From contig CP129471.1 in NCBI GenBank assembly GCA_030583705.1, forward strand, positions 486,506 to 550,505: DNA of 64,000 nucleotides, in the 5' to 3' direction. Positions 16,871 through 25,160 of this stretch are shown in pieces; position 1 is the stretch's first letter; each line of letters opens with the position of its first letter. The translations under genes and the position numbers were made by a program. Origin of the DNA: Patescibacteria group bacterium. GTDB taxonomy: Bacteria; Patescibacteriota; Patescibacteriia; Patescibacteriales; Patescibacteriaceae. The notes below the pieces were generated by a model, which did not search any database, was not told where the DNA came from, and was given only the letters and a program-made list of their open reading frames with translations.

Positions 16871-19084
16871 TCACAGCTCTTTATTTAACAATACCGCAAA
16901 AGTCGCCCCTTTGGCAAATGTCGGCTCAAAAGCGTAAAAAGAACCTTGAAAATTACCCTGATTATTAAAAAAAGCAATATGAGCATCACCTCCGTAAGGA
17001 GGAGAGGCAATTAAGTCAAGATAACCGTTATTGTTAAGATCCGCTCCCCCAATCATTACTTCTCCCGAAAAAGGTTCTCTGTAAGCACGCCACTGTTGGC
17101 GGACAATACCGCGAAAATCAGCTACTGTAACTATCGGCTCACCCGCTCGGCGACTTAATATAATTTCAGCGTTAAAACGTCGCGCTGAGCCATCAACATC
17201 AAGCGCGGCCACTCGCCAACCGGTTTCCTCTTCTTTTCTCTCAGCCACAAAACGACTGTGTAAAAATCCTTTAGCTGAAAAAACTTTAACTTCGGCTACC
17301 TTACCACCGGCCGGCACTGTAACAATTTCCTCGCCACTTAAACCTATAATATTACCAACAGACAAAGAAATACCAGAGTTAAAAGAATCGTCATAGGCTC
17401 GCCAAGCATCAGTCATTACCCCGTCGTGGGTAAAAAATCTAACCTCAGGCGCAAAACCAGGACCAGAAGCCGCCACCACGATTTCTTTTTTGCCATCAAA
17501 TCTACCCCGATCTATAATCGCCAAACTAACTCCACCCCGATAAGTCGGTGGTAAAGCCAAGAAATTACCTTTAAAATCTCCTTGCGCACTAAAAATTCTA
17601 ATCTCAGCTTCTTTATTTCCCGAAGGAGCAACTATAATATCATCTTCACCGTCTCCATCCACATCACCAACAGCTATTTCCACTCCATCTTTAAACTCAC
17701 GAGCAAAAGCTAAGAATCTTAACCTTGCTTGCCCGGTAGGGTCAAAAACTGTAATAAAAGGCTCAGCACCAGCTCCCGGAGCAACCGCTAATAAAGCCTC
17801 ACTTTGTTGGAGCCTAAAATAAGCTTCTAAGACAGCCTGAAAAACATTAATTCTCCCAGAGCCCAGCTGATTAACATAATCCGGGTTAAGATGATCTATA
17901 CCATCTGCCGTCTCAATTAAAATTTTTAAAGCTTCAGTGCCGCTTAAAGAAGGGTTGGTGCCCATAACCAAAGCTAAACTGCCACTAACGACTGGTACGG
18001 CCATAGAAGTACCAGACCAGTAACCATCATAATACTGATTAAAAAATGAACCAGCGGCTGAGCGCTCTGGCGCATAAACCGCCGTACTGTAAAAACTCAC
18101 TCCAGGAGCAGAAATAGCAATACAATCACTGCCATAACCAGAAAAAGAAGTTTTAATATCAAGTCCATTGGTAGCGGCCACTCCAAAAACCAAAGGCTCA
18201 CCATTCTCGTCTTTATAACACACCGGGTAGTTTGGATTTTGATTTAAATTAACACCTTGGCCGTTAATAAGTTCATTACCGGCTGGTGCTAAAACAATAA
18301 TGCCTTTTTCTTTAGCTCTCTTTAAAACATCCACCATCAGCTGACTATAACCTCCTCCAACAAAACTTAAATTAATAATATGGGCTCCGTGATCAATCGC
18401 GTAATTAAGAGCTTCAATTACCGTAAAGGTGTCGCCATTACCTTGATCGTCCAAGGCTTTTAGAGCCATTAAACGTACTTGCCAAGAAAGACCAGCCACT
18501 CCCTGTGAATTGTCCCCTGTCGCTCCAATAATACCAGCTACCGCCGTACCATGAGTAATACCAGCCTCGGTAAAACCCTCTGTAAACTTAGGTGAAGGAT
18601 CATTAACGTTATTAACAAAATCCCAACCGTGTATATCATCAACATAGCCGTTATTATCACTATCCGTGCCGGAGATTGTTTCACGATGATTAAGCCAAAG
18701 ATTAGAGCGAATGTCTGGATGAGAAATTTGCACACCAGAATCAATCACCGCTACCACTACATCTTCTGCCTTGTAATTAATTTCCCAAGCCTCAAAAGCA
18801 GCAATTCTTTTTAAATACCACTGGTTACTTATATTGGTATCAGATGGTGTAAGACCTGCCCGATAAAGATAGTTGGGTTCAGCCAAAGAAACTCTTGGAT
18901 CATTACGCAGGCGCCTTAAAGCTTGCTCAACGGTTTCATTTTTAAGCTTTAATAAAACAAGCTCATTTTCCCCTTTATATTTAACCATAACCGAATCAGC
19001 CCGGTAATCTGCCGCTTTAATGGACAGGGGAAAAATTAGGATAAAAAGCAGTAAACAGAATAAATTGTATAAAAATTTTCTCAT
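16871..19084 (-). CDS. Secreted subtilisin-like (S8) serine peptidase with FG-GAP repeats
   Basis: 737 aa. Signal peptide (1-24, FLYNLFCLLLFILIFPLSIKA), a short propeptide (VMVKYK ... VSLAEPNYLYR) and a full S8 domain with the catalytic triad Asp115 (VAVIDSGV), His178 (HGTAVAGIIG) and Ser360 (SGTSMAVP), plus oxyanion Asn270 (APAGNE). The second half (about 440-737) is FG-GAP/VCBS-like repeats with IAVGDVDGDGEDDIIVAP-type calcium-binding loops, also found at the C-terminus of the protein at 58973-60991. Likely a surface or secreted protease; in an epibiont it could act on host or envelope proteins (inference). ATG start, with a 14-bp palindrome and a TTGACA upstream. Confidence 0.92.
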   Translation of the reverse strand: MRKFLYNLFCLLLFILIFPLSIKAADYRADSVMVKYKGENELVLLKLKNETVEQALRRLRNDPRVSLAEPNYLYRAGLTPSDTNISNQWYLKRIAAFEAWEINYKAEDVVVAVIDSGVQISHPDIRSNLWLNHRETISGTDSDNNGYVDDIHGWDFVNNVNDPSPKFTEGFTEAGITHGTAVAGIIGATGDNSQGVAGLSWQVRLMALKALDDQGNGDTFTVIEALNYAIDHGAHIINLSFVGGGYSQLMVDVLKRAKEKGIIVLAPAGNELINGQGVNLNQNPNYPVCYKDENGEPLVFGVAATNGLDIKTSFSGYGSDCIAISAPGVSFYSTAVYAPERSAAGSFFNQYYDGYWSGTSMAVPVVSGSLALVMGTNPSLSGTEALKILIETADGIDHLNPDYVNQLGSGRINVFQAVLEAYFRLQQSEALLAVAPGAGAEPFITVFDPTGQARLRFLAFAREFKDGVEIAVGDVDGDGEDDIIVAPSGNKEAEIRIFSAQGDFKGNFLALPPTYRGGVSLAIIDRGRFDGKKEIVVAASGPGFAPEVRFFTHDGVMTDAWRAYDDSFNSGISLSVGNIIGLSGEEIVTVPAGGKVAEVKVFSAKGFLHSRFVAERKEEETGWRVAALDVDGSARRFNAEIILSRRAGEPIVTVADFRGIVRQQWRAYREPFSGEVMIGGADLNNNGYLDLIASPPYGGDAHIAFFNNQGNFQGSFYAFEPTFAKGATFAVLLNKEL

Positions 19085-19125
19085 ATAATAAATAAATTAT
19101 ACCCTTAATATATTAATAATACCAG

Positions 19126-19157
19126 TGTCAATAATACTAGGTAATGTGTATACACAT
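19126..19157 (-). promoter_or_regulatory. Palindrome plus -35-like element upstream of the subtilase gene
   Basis: ATGTGTATACACAT (19144-19157) is a perfect 14-bp palindrome 12 bp upstream of TTGACA (19126-19131) on the minus strand. No -10 is well spaced to that TTGACA; a TATAAT closer to the ATG would give an almost leaderless message. Operator function is inferred. Confidence 0.35.
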
Positions 19158-19176
19158 ATTGCACCTTATCCTAGTC

Positions 19177-20409
19177 TTAGCCTTCTAAAACTCTTAAGGT
19201 TTCCATAGCACATCTTTCCCAGCTAAAGGCTTGTGAACGCACTAAGCCTTTTTTAATCATTGTTTCTCTAAATTCTTTATCACTCAAGATTTTAAGTAAA
19301 GACTCTTTTAATTCTTCTTCATTTTGAGAAGTAAATAATACTGCAGCTTCTTGGGCAACTTCAGGGATGGCCCCGGCACGTGAAGCCACTACCGGTACCC
19401 CGGCCGCCATGGCTTGTAAAATTGGTAGGCCAAAGCCTTCATATAATGAAGGATAAACAAAAGCCTGTGAATGAGCCAAAAGAGAAGCAGCCTCCTCCTC
19501 TTCTAACCAGCCAGTTAAATGAATCACTTTGCCTAGTTTAAGTTCACTTATCTTTTTTCTAATCTCTTCAAAACCTGATCCGGCTTTCCCAATTAAACAG
19601 AGCTCTAAATCTTTAAATTCACTGTATTGTCTTAATAAAGCCAAAGCTTTAACCAAAACAACAATCCCCTTTTTCTCTTCCACTCTTCCAAGATAAGCTA
19701 AATAAGGTTTTTTAAGATTAAAACGTTGTTTTAAAGAAGGTAATAAAGGTTTTTGTGAGGCTTTAAAATAAATTTCTTTTTCATAGCCATGATGAACAAC
19801 TTTAATCTTTTTTTCTAAAACTTCCGGAGCTAATAAAGATCTCTTCTCGGAGGCATATTCTTTTAAGATATCTTTTTTGGTGGTTTCAGAAACCGTAATA
19901 AGCCGCCAAGTTTTTTTTAAAGCTCTCTTAGTGGACCAGATAAGATGTTTTAAATCATAATTAAAACCACTGGAAGCTTTTTCATAAACCTTTTTATGAT
20001 AAAGATAAGCCAAATCATGAATTGTTACCACCGAACGTTTAGGATAAATTAAAGGCAAAGTATGGGCCGGTATAAATAAGACATCGGGTGGTCGAAGAAG
20101 CATCTCCCAAGACAAACGCCCTAAGGTCCAAAAGTTTTTAAAAGGCCAACCGAGAATTTGAGCGGAGAAATTATTATGAGGACTTTTAATTATCTGTCTA
20201 CCGCCTTTAATTTTTATATTCTCTTCATCTTCAAAACCCTGTCTTGGCCCAAGATTAAGAAGACCACCAACCAAGGGCTTGTCCGAATAAAGCACATAAG
20301 AGTTTTTAGAGTCCATAGCGGCCAAGGCTCTGATAAGATGATAAGAATACCATTCTGTACCGGTCTTTTCCAAACGATTAGCTCGCGAGGCGTCAATGCC
20401 GATTAACAT
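19177..20409 (-). CDS. GT4 family glycosyltransferase with E-x7-Q variant
   Basis: 410 aa. LIGIDASRANRLEKTGTEWY at the N-terminus, VVTIHDLAYLYH, ITVSETTKKDIL, YLAYLGRVEEKKGIVVL, LCLIGKAGSG, IHLTGWLEEEEAASLL and EGFGLPILQAMAAG. The usual E-x7-E of the donor site reads E-x7-Q here, so the second Glu, which normally contacts the nucleotide ribose, is changed. It resembles GT4 mannosyl- or rhamnosyltransferases (same opening style as 5925-7121). The change may be neutral or alter the donor. Located between the subtilase and mreB genes; gaps of about 90 nt on either side leave operon membership uncertain. Confidence 0.86.
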   Translation of the reverse strand: MLIGIDASRANRLEKTGTEWYSYHLIRALAAMDSKNSYVLYSDKPLVGGLLNLGPRQGFEDEENIKIKGGRQIIKSPHNNFSAQILGWPFKNFWTLGRLSWEMLLRPPDVLFIPAHTLPLIYPKRSVVTIHDLAYLYHKKVYEKASSGFNYDLKHLIWSTKRALKKTWRLITVSETTKKDILKEYASEKRSLLAPEVLEKKIKVVHHGYEKEIYFKASQKPLLPSLKQRFNLKKPYLAYLGRVEEKKGIVVLVKALALLRQYSEFKDLELCLIGKAGSGFEEIRKKISELKLGKVIHLTGWLEEEEAASLLAHSQAFVYPSLYEGFGLPILQAMAAGVPVVASRAGAIPEVAQEAAVLFTSQNEEELKESLLKILSDKEFRETMIKKGLVRSQAFSWERCAMETLRVLEG

Positions 20410-20500
20410 ATTTTTCTATCAATTAAAAAACTAAGAAATAAATTAATAACTTAACTGTTTTAACTATCTAAATTACCTTAATTATCCTAATTACTTAGTA

Positions 20501-21508
20501 TTACTTAGTAGCAAAAATACTGCGCTTGTATGAATCAAGGTTCTCAAGGGCAATGCCTGTTCCTTTGGCTACACAAAGTAGGGCATCATCAGCTACATAG
20601 GCCGGAACGTCGGTAGTACGGTAAAGGAGTTGGTCAAGGTTACGTAATAATGAGCTACCGCCAGACAAAACCATACCTTTATCCATAATATCTGAGGCAA
20701 GTTCCGGAGGAGTTTCTCTTAAAACATTCTTAGCCGCTTGGATAATCGCTTCAAGTTCGTTTTGAATAGCCTCAGTAATATCGTCTGAGGAAATCATAAT
20801 GGTTCGGGGTAAACCGGTAATTACATCACGCCCGCGAGTTTCCATGGTTAATTTATCTTCCAAATACAGGGCACTGCCAATCGTAATCTTAGCTTCTTCG
20901 GCAGTACGTTCCCCAATTACCAAATTATATTTACGTCTCACATAATCCATTATGGAGTTATCAAATTTAGTACCACCGACTCTAACCGAAGTTGAAGTAA
21001 CCACACCTCCCAAAGAAATAACCGCCATTTCAGCCGTACCACCGCCAATGTCCACAATCATATGCCCGGAGGCTGAGCCGATCGGAATATCCGCTCCAAT
21101 AGCTGCTGCAATCGGTTCTTTAATAATGTAAGCGGCTTTGGCACCAGCCGCAATAGTAGCGTCAATAACCGCCCGACGTTCGGTGGAGGTAATACCCGCC
21201 GGCACAGCGACCATTACTTCAGGACGAAAAAGACGCACACCAGATAAAGCTTTGTTGATAAAATACCTGATCATGGCTTCAGTAGTATGGTAATCAGCAA
21301 TTACTCCATCCTTAAGAGGCTTAATGGCCATAATATTACCAGGAGTACGTCCAACCATATCCTTAGCTTCATTACCAACAGCCAGGATTTTTTTATCACT
21401 CATGGAAATTGCCACCACCGACGGTTCGTTAATCACAATACCACGTCTTGGTACATGTACTAAGGTGTAGGTAGTACCTAGGTCAATACCTATTCTTTTA
21501 ATAAACAT
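20501..21508 (-). CDS. mreB: Rod shape-determining actin homolog MreB
   Basis: 335 aa from the ATG at 21508; a TTG two codons earlier is less likely because MFIKRIGIDLGTTYT matches the usual MreB N-terminus. Actin-fold motifs are intact: phosphate 1 IGIDLGTTYT, connect region EPIAAAIGADIPIG, phosphate 2 VDIGGGTAEMAV, adenosine site VLSGGSSLLRNLDQLL. MreB filaments guide lateral peptidoglycan synthesis. No mreC, mreD or rodA follows in the window. The start lies 8 nt past the stop of the DUF4012 gene, so both share the promoter at 23563-23591 and may act in the same envelope process. Confidence 0.95.
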   Translation of the reverse strand: MFIKRIGIDLGTTYTLVHVPRRGIVINEPSVVAISMSDKKILAVGNEAKDMVGRTPGNIMAIKPLKDGVIADYHTTEAMIRYFINKALSGVRLFRPEVMVAVPAGITSTERRAVIDATIAAGAKAAYIIKEPIAAAIGADIPIGSASGHMIVDIGGGTAEMAVISLGGVVTSTSVRVGGTKFDNSIMDYVRRKYNLVIGERTAEEAKITIGSALYLEDKLTMETRGRDVITGLPRTIMISSDDITEAIQNELEAIIQAAKNVLRETPPELASDIMDKGMVLSGGSSLLRNLDQLLYRTTDVPAYVADDALLCVAKGTGIALENLDSYKRSIFATK

Positions 21509-21515
21509 AGTCAAT

Positions 21516-23507
21516 TTAAAAATTAATCAGAAAGGCTCTGTCCACTCTCATATCTCCCTTATAGTTAAGTTGCCCGACATCTATTTTCTCAATGGACAAA
21601 GCAGCCGGTTCATACGATTTTATCTCATTAAGGAAGTTTAAGTCAACCTTTAAGGAAGTATTTTGCCTACCAGGTTGTTTTTGTACTATTAAACGATAGT
21701 TTTGGTACTTTTTCATATTTTCAGCTACCATCGCCGGCAATTCGTATTCAAAATAAAGTTGCCCGATTTCTCCTGGCTCAACATTTAAGAAAGCTCCAAA
21801 AAAGGTTTTACCTAACTCTCTGCCCACTCCCACTTCTCCATCCGTATAACCACCAGAAGCGATTAGGCGACTGCCCTCCGGCACAAAAATACGACTATAT
21901 GTTCGGTAATTGGAAGTACGCCAATCCGAACCACCGGCGTGTGAATAATTAAGAGTAGTCTTGGCAATTAAACGTCCCTCGGGTGACTGTTTAATTTCAT
22001 AAACTATTTCTTTTTGCATAACAGAATCAGTTTTAAGGGCTGCTAAGTTGGCGTCCACCGCAAAAAGATAATCTCCCCATTCTTGTCTGATTTCGCCAGA
22101 CCAACCTTGTTGACGGATAAGTTTTTGCAGTTCTTCGTCCTTATGATAAAGTAAAATATTTTTACGAAGCATATTATCACTAACAACTTCAATCATCTCG
22201 GGCCAGCGTTCAAGTGGGAGATCAAAGAGTCTTTCTTTCATCTGGCGAGAAATTTCTCCAATCACCGACTTACGATCCCAACCAGATTCTCCCCTTCTGG
22301 CATATTCCACTTCTACTCGGTATTGTAAAAGCTCAACAAAATTATCTTGATCATAAATATCCCCATCTGCCTCAATCGGGCCGGTAATTTTTAAAAGATC
22401 AACAATAAGCTCCGGCGTAACCCCGATCACGCCGTTAAAGTTTTTAACCGGATCAGGTTCAGGATGAACGGAGTTTTCAAGGTCATAAAACCACAAAAGT
22501 TTTTCTGCGGTCGTCGGCCAATCTGGAGACCAGTTAGCGTCACGCATATACCAACGTTGTACCAAATAACGACGAATCTCATAAGGCGGTTCAACCTCAA
22601 CCAAGTCCTCCACCGGGATGTCTAAATGATAAATATCATGAGTTTCAAATCTCTCAAAATCACCGTCTTTGGTTCTAATAAGTCCATACGTTCCGATAAA
22701 CCCTCCGGTTGGTCTAAGTTCGTCGTTATTTTGGAAAATTAACAAATAATCAGCGGCTTCCGGATAACCAAAAAGCGGAGGTAAAAGACGAGTTAGGGGT
22801 GCAGCCTCGGTTAAAGTTCCTTGGCTTTTTCGTAAAACAATCTTTAGATCCTCTAACCTTCCACTAAAATCTCCAAACCAAGAAAATGACCTAACAGCTT
22901 CCAACTCAAGTAAAGCCATACCTAAAGCCTCTTCAGTTTCAATCATTAAATTATCTGCGTTATAAATAACAGCTAAAAGTTTTTGTTTTTCTTCGCTGGG
23001 TAACTCGGAAAACTTTATATTGGAATAAGGGCCGATCACGTCAGTTAAGCTACTAACATAATCAGTACCTTGACTAAGCGTTTCGGAAAGGATTCGCCCA
23101 GCAGCGATCAGATGAGCAATATCTTGGCGATAAACATCAAACAAAGGAATTAAACGCAGGGGTCCGAGCTTAACTTTATTTAAAGAAACTTGCGCTTCCT
23201 CAAAAGACAAAACAGCCTCTTGGGCTAAAAAGGATGCTTGGGAAAAATCCGAACGTTTAGCCGCCTCTAAAGACAATTCTAAAGAAAGCCTTCCCTGATT
23301 AGCACTAGAATAAACCGAGCTAAGAGAACGAGCATTAAAACCAACGAAAATAATAAAAAGGGCAACTAGAGTCAAAAAAATAAAAAACAGACGAGTTAAA
23401 AGTTTAGTCCAAGAAAATCGCTTACGACCCTTGGGTGGGGAGGAAAGCAAATTACTTTCATGTCGTCCGTAAGTAGCTAAAAGATTAGAGTCTCCATGAA
23501 GGGGCAT
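21516..23507 (-). CDS. DUF4012 family membrane protein (short paralog), co-transcribed with mreB
   Basis: 663 aa. A basic N-terminus (PPKGRKRFSWTK), one transmembrane helix (about 38-57), then a helical region and the DUF4012 core with FQNNDELRPTGGF (258-270) and RDANWSPDWP (322-331). Paralog of 3537-5915, lacking its extra N-terminal hydrophobic segments. The role is unknown. The close link to mreB (8 nt) suggests involvement in wall growth or polymer attachment; this is inference from position only. Upstream lies a well-formed promoter and an unusual array of TTCAAGAA repeats. ATG start without Shine-Dalgarno. Confidence 0.88.
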   Translation of the reverse strand: MPLHGDSNLLATYGRHESNLLSSPPKGRKRFSWTKLLTRLFFIFLTLVALFIIFVGFNARSLSSVYSSANQGRLSLELSLEAAKRSDFSQASFLAQEAVLSFEEAQVSLNKVKLGPLRLIPLFDVYRQDIAHLIAAGRILSETLSQGTDYVSSLTDVIGPYSNIKFSELPSEEKQKLLAVIYNADNLMIETEEALGMALLELEAVRSFSWFGDFSGRLEDLKIVLRKSQGTLTEAAPLTRLLPPLFGYPEAADYLLIFQNNDELRPTGGFIGTYGLIRTKDGDFERFETHDIYHLDIPVEDLVEVEPPYEIRRYLVQRWYMRDANWSPDWPTTAEKLLWFYDLENSVHPEPDPVKNFNGVIGVTPELIVDLLKITGPIEADGDIYDQDNFVELLQYRVEVEYARRGESGWDRKSVIGEISRQMKERLFDLPLERWPEMIEVVSDNMLRKNILLYHKDEELQKLIRQQGWSGEIRQEWGDYLFAVDANLAALKTDSVMQKEIVYEIKQSPEGRLIAKTTLNYSHAGGSDWRTSNYRTYSRIFVPEGSRLIASGGYTDGEVGVGRELGKTFFGAFLNVEPGEIGQLYFEYELPAMVAENMKKYQNYRLIVQKQPGRQNTSLKVDLNFLNEIKSYEPAALSIEKIDVGQLNYKGDMRVDRAFLINF

Positions 23508-23562
23508 AATTTTAAAAAAAGACTAAGATTAGATTTAATAATAATATTAAAATAACACTTTA

Positions 23563-23591
23563 ACTATAACATAAAGTTATGAGTATTTCAA
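23563..23591 (-). promoter_or_regulatory. Promoter of the DUF4012-mreB operon
   Basis: TTGAAA (23586-23591) - 17 bp - TATAGT (23563-23568) on the minus strand; start near 23556, leader about 49 nt. The -35 is part of a TCTTGAAA, the same motif repeated in the upstream array. Confidence 0.65.
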
Positions 23592-23713
23592 GACCAACCG
23601 AAAAGAGTAAATAACAAAAAAATAAGGGTCAAGAAACGTTCAAGAAAAAGTAAAGTTTTATTCAAAAAATGTTCAAGAAAAAGTAAAGGTTTATTCAAGA
23701 AATATTCAAGAAG
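23586..23713. repeat. Helically phased TTCAAGAA array upstream of the DUF4012-mreB promoter
   Basis: TCAAGA-type motifs start at 23588 (overlapping the -35), 23629, 23640, 23662 (one mismatch), 23673, 23695 and 23706. Intervals in the main block are 11, 22, 11, 22 and 11 bp, i.e. whole DNA turns; the block contains two 33-bp tandem copies (gttcaagaaaaagtaaag...). TTCAAGAA/TTCTTGAA is nearly its own inverse complement. Together with the promoter and terminator this accounts for the 323-bp gap between genes; no ORF was seen there. Confidence 0.7.
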
Positions 23714-23737
23714 TGTTTTAAAAAAGTTAGATATAAT

Positions 23738-23763
23738 AAACCCGCCAGGCGGTTGGCGGGTTT
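23738..23763. terminator. Terminator hairpin, dispersed repeat copy 1
   Basis: AAACCCGCCA / TGGCGGGTTT, 10-bp perfect stem with loop ggcggt. Serves the minus-strand permease gene ending at 23831 (T-rich TTTATTATAT follows on that strand). Nearly identical to 47671-47696 and related to 39636-39669. Confidence 0.75.
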
Positions 23764-23830
23764 AAGTTCTTTAGTTATAGGTGCTTTAAATGTCCTTAAT
23801 TATCATTCTATTCTACTCAGACATCCTATT

Positions 23831-25090
23831 TTACTCAGACCTTAAAGCTTCCACTGGTTCAAGTTTGGCGGCAGCTTTGGCTGGCGAAACTCCGAAGGCT
23901 AAACCGCAACCCAAAGAAAAGATCATAGCTACGGCGTAGGCGTAAAGCGGTATTTTAAAAGTCCAATCAAAGTTAAGCGCTGTTGCTAAGCCGGCAATAC
24001 CAAACGAAATTATTGTCCCCAATATTGACCCTATAATCCCCCCAATTAAAGTAATAATCATCGCTTCAACCAAAAATTGTCTCATAATTAAACCTTGACT
24101 CGCTCCAACGGCTTTTCTTAAACCTATCTCCATGGTTCTTTCGGTAACAGAAACATACATAATATTCATAATACCCACTCCCCCAACTAATAAGGAAATC
24201 GCTACAATACCGATTAAAAGAAAAGTTAAAGCATCGGTAATGGTATTAAGCATATCTATAGCCTCTTGCATGGTGGTTACTAAAAAATCATCTTTAATTG
24301 GATCGGTAATATTATGTCTGTCTCGTAAAAGCCACCTTATCTCCTCGGCGGTATCTTCTCCTCGTTCAGCTTCATCAAGCCGATGAATCATATAGGTTAT
24401 ATGATCAATACCCATAACTTTTTTTTGTAAAGTCCTAACCGGTAAATAAATATAATCATCAAAGTTCATAAAAAAAACCGCGCCTCTTTCTTCAATTACT
24501 CCAATAACGGTAAATCTTTGGTTACGAATTTGGATTCTTTTACCAAGGGCTTCTTCGTCTCCGAAAAGCCTTTCTTTAGCGCCTGCACCCAAGACCGCCA
24601 CCGAAGAAGCGCCTTTATCTTCAGCTTCATTAAAAAACCTACCCTCGGCTACTACGGTAGCTGTATCTATGGCCAAATAATCCGGACTAGTACCTAAAAC
24701 AAAAGCTTGAAAATTCTCACCTCCATAGCTCGCCTGTTCTTGCCCTAAAATTGCTGCGTAACCTGAGTTAACATTAGCTAAAGCCGAAACCGCTTCCATG
24801 TCTTCTACCGTTAAAGTGGTTACTTGCATACCACCAGCCATAGCCATAGCCGAATCACTGTCTCCGGCCGAACCCGTCTTATTGGTTGGAACCCTGATTT
24901 CGGTTTGTATGGTATCTGTACCAAAAGCGTCCACTTGTCCCATAACCAAACCGCGAATCCCCTCACCAGCCGAAAAAACAATAATAACAGCCGTAATACC
25001 AATAACCAAACCAAGTAAAGTTAAACCGGTTCTTGACTTATTATTCTTCATTATCCTTAAAGCGTTAATAGCCGAATCTTTAATAGTCAT
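23831..25090 (-). CDS. MacB-like ABC transporter permease
   Basis: 419 aa. N-terminal helix with TGLTLLGLVIGITAVIIVFSAG, a large MacB_PCD extracytoplasmic domain (about 45-265) and three C-terminal FtsX helices with LLVGGVGIMNIMYVSVTERT and EIGLRKAVGA. This is the type VII (MacB/FtsX) permease fold without a fused ATPase; the separate ATPase is at 26433-27149. Such transporters act mechanically with an adaptor to expel peptides, antibiotics or lipoproteins. It is a paralog of the next gene upstream, so the pair may form a heterodimer. The DNA just after the stop repeats the last codons (GTCTGAGTA), a small tandem duplication. ATG start, no Shine-Dalgarno. Confidence 0.9.
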   Translation of the reverse strand: MTIKDSAINALRIMKNNKSRTGLTLLGLVIGITAVIIVFSAGEGIRGLVMGQVDAFGTDTIQTEIRVPTNKTGSAGDSDSAMAMAGGMQVTTLTVEDMEAVSALANVNSGYAAILGQEQASYGGENFQAFVLGTSPDYLAIDTATVVAEGRFFNEAEDKGASSVAVLGAGAKERLFGDEEALGKRIQIRNQRFTVIGVIEERGAVFFMNFDDYIYLPVRTLQKKVMGIDHITYMIHRLDEAERGEDTAEEIRWLLRDRHNITDPIKDDFLVTTMQEAIDMLNTITDALTFLLIGIVAISLLVGGVGIMNIMYVSVTERTMEIGLRKAVGASQGLIMRQFLVEAMIITLIGGIIGSILGTIISFGIAGLATALNFDWTFKIPLYAYAVAMIFSLGCGLAFGVSPAKAAAKLEPVEALRSE

Positions 25091-25160
25091 ATCTTTTTAT
25101 TCATTTATTATTACTCCTTTATTATTATTTCTTATTATTCTCCTTATTATCATATTAATA

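Noticed and set aside
21509-21514. TTG start of mreB
   Set aside because: It lies 1 nt from the preceding stop; the ATG two codons later gives the canonical MreB N-terminus.
23629-23713. CRISPR-like repeat array
   Set aside because: The repeated unit is short and low-complexity, spacers are not unique sequences of constant length, and no cas genes are present. It is better read as a phased motif array or a tandem repeat.
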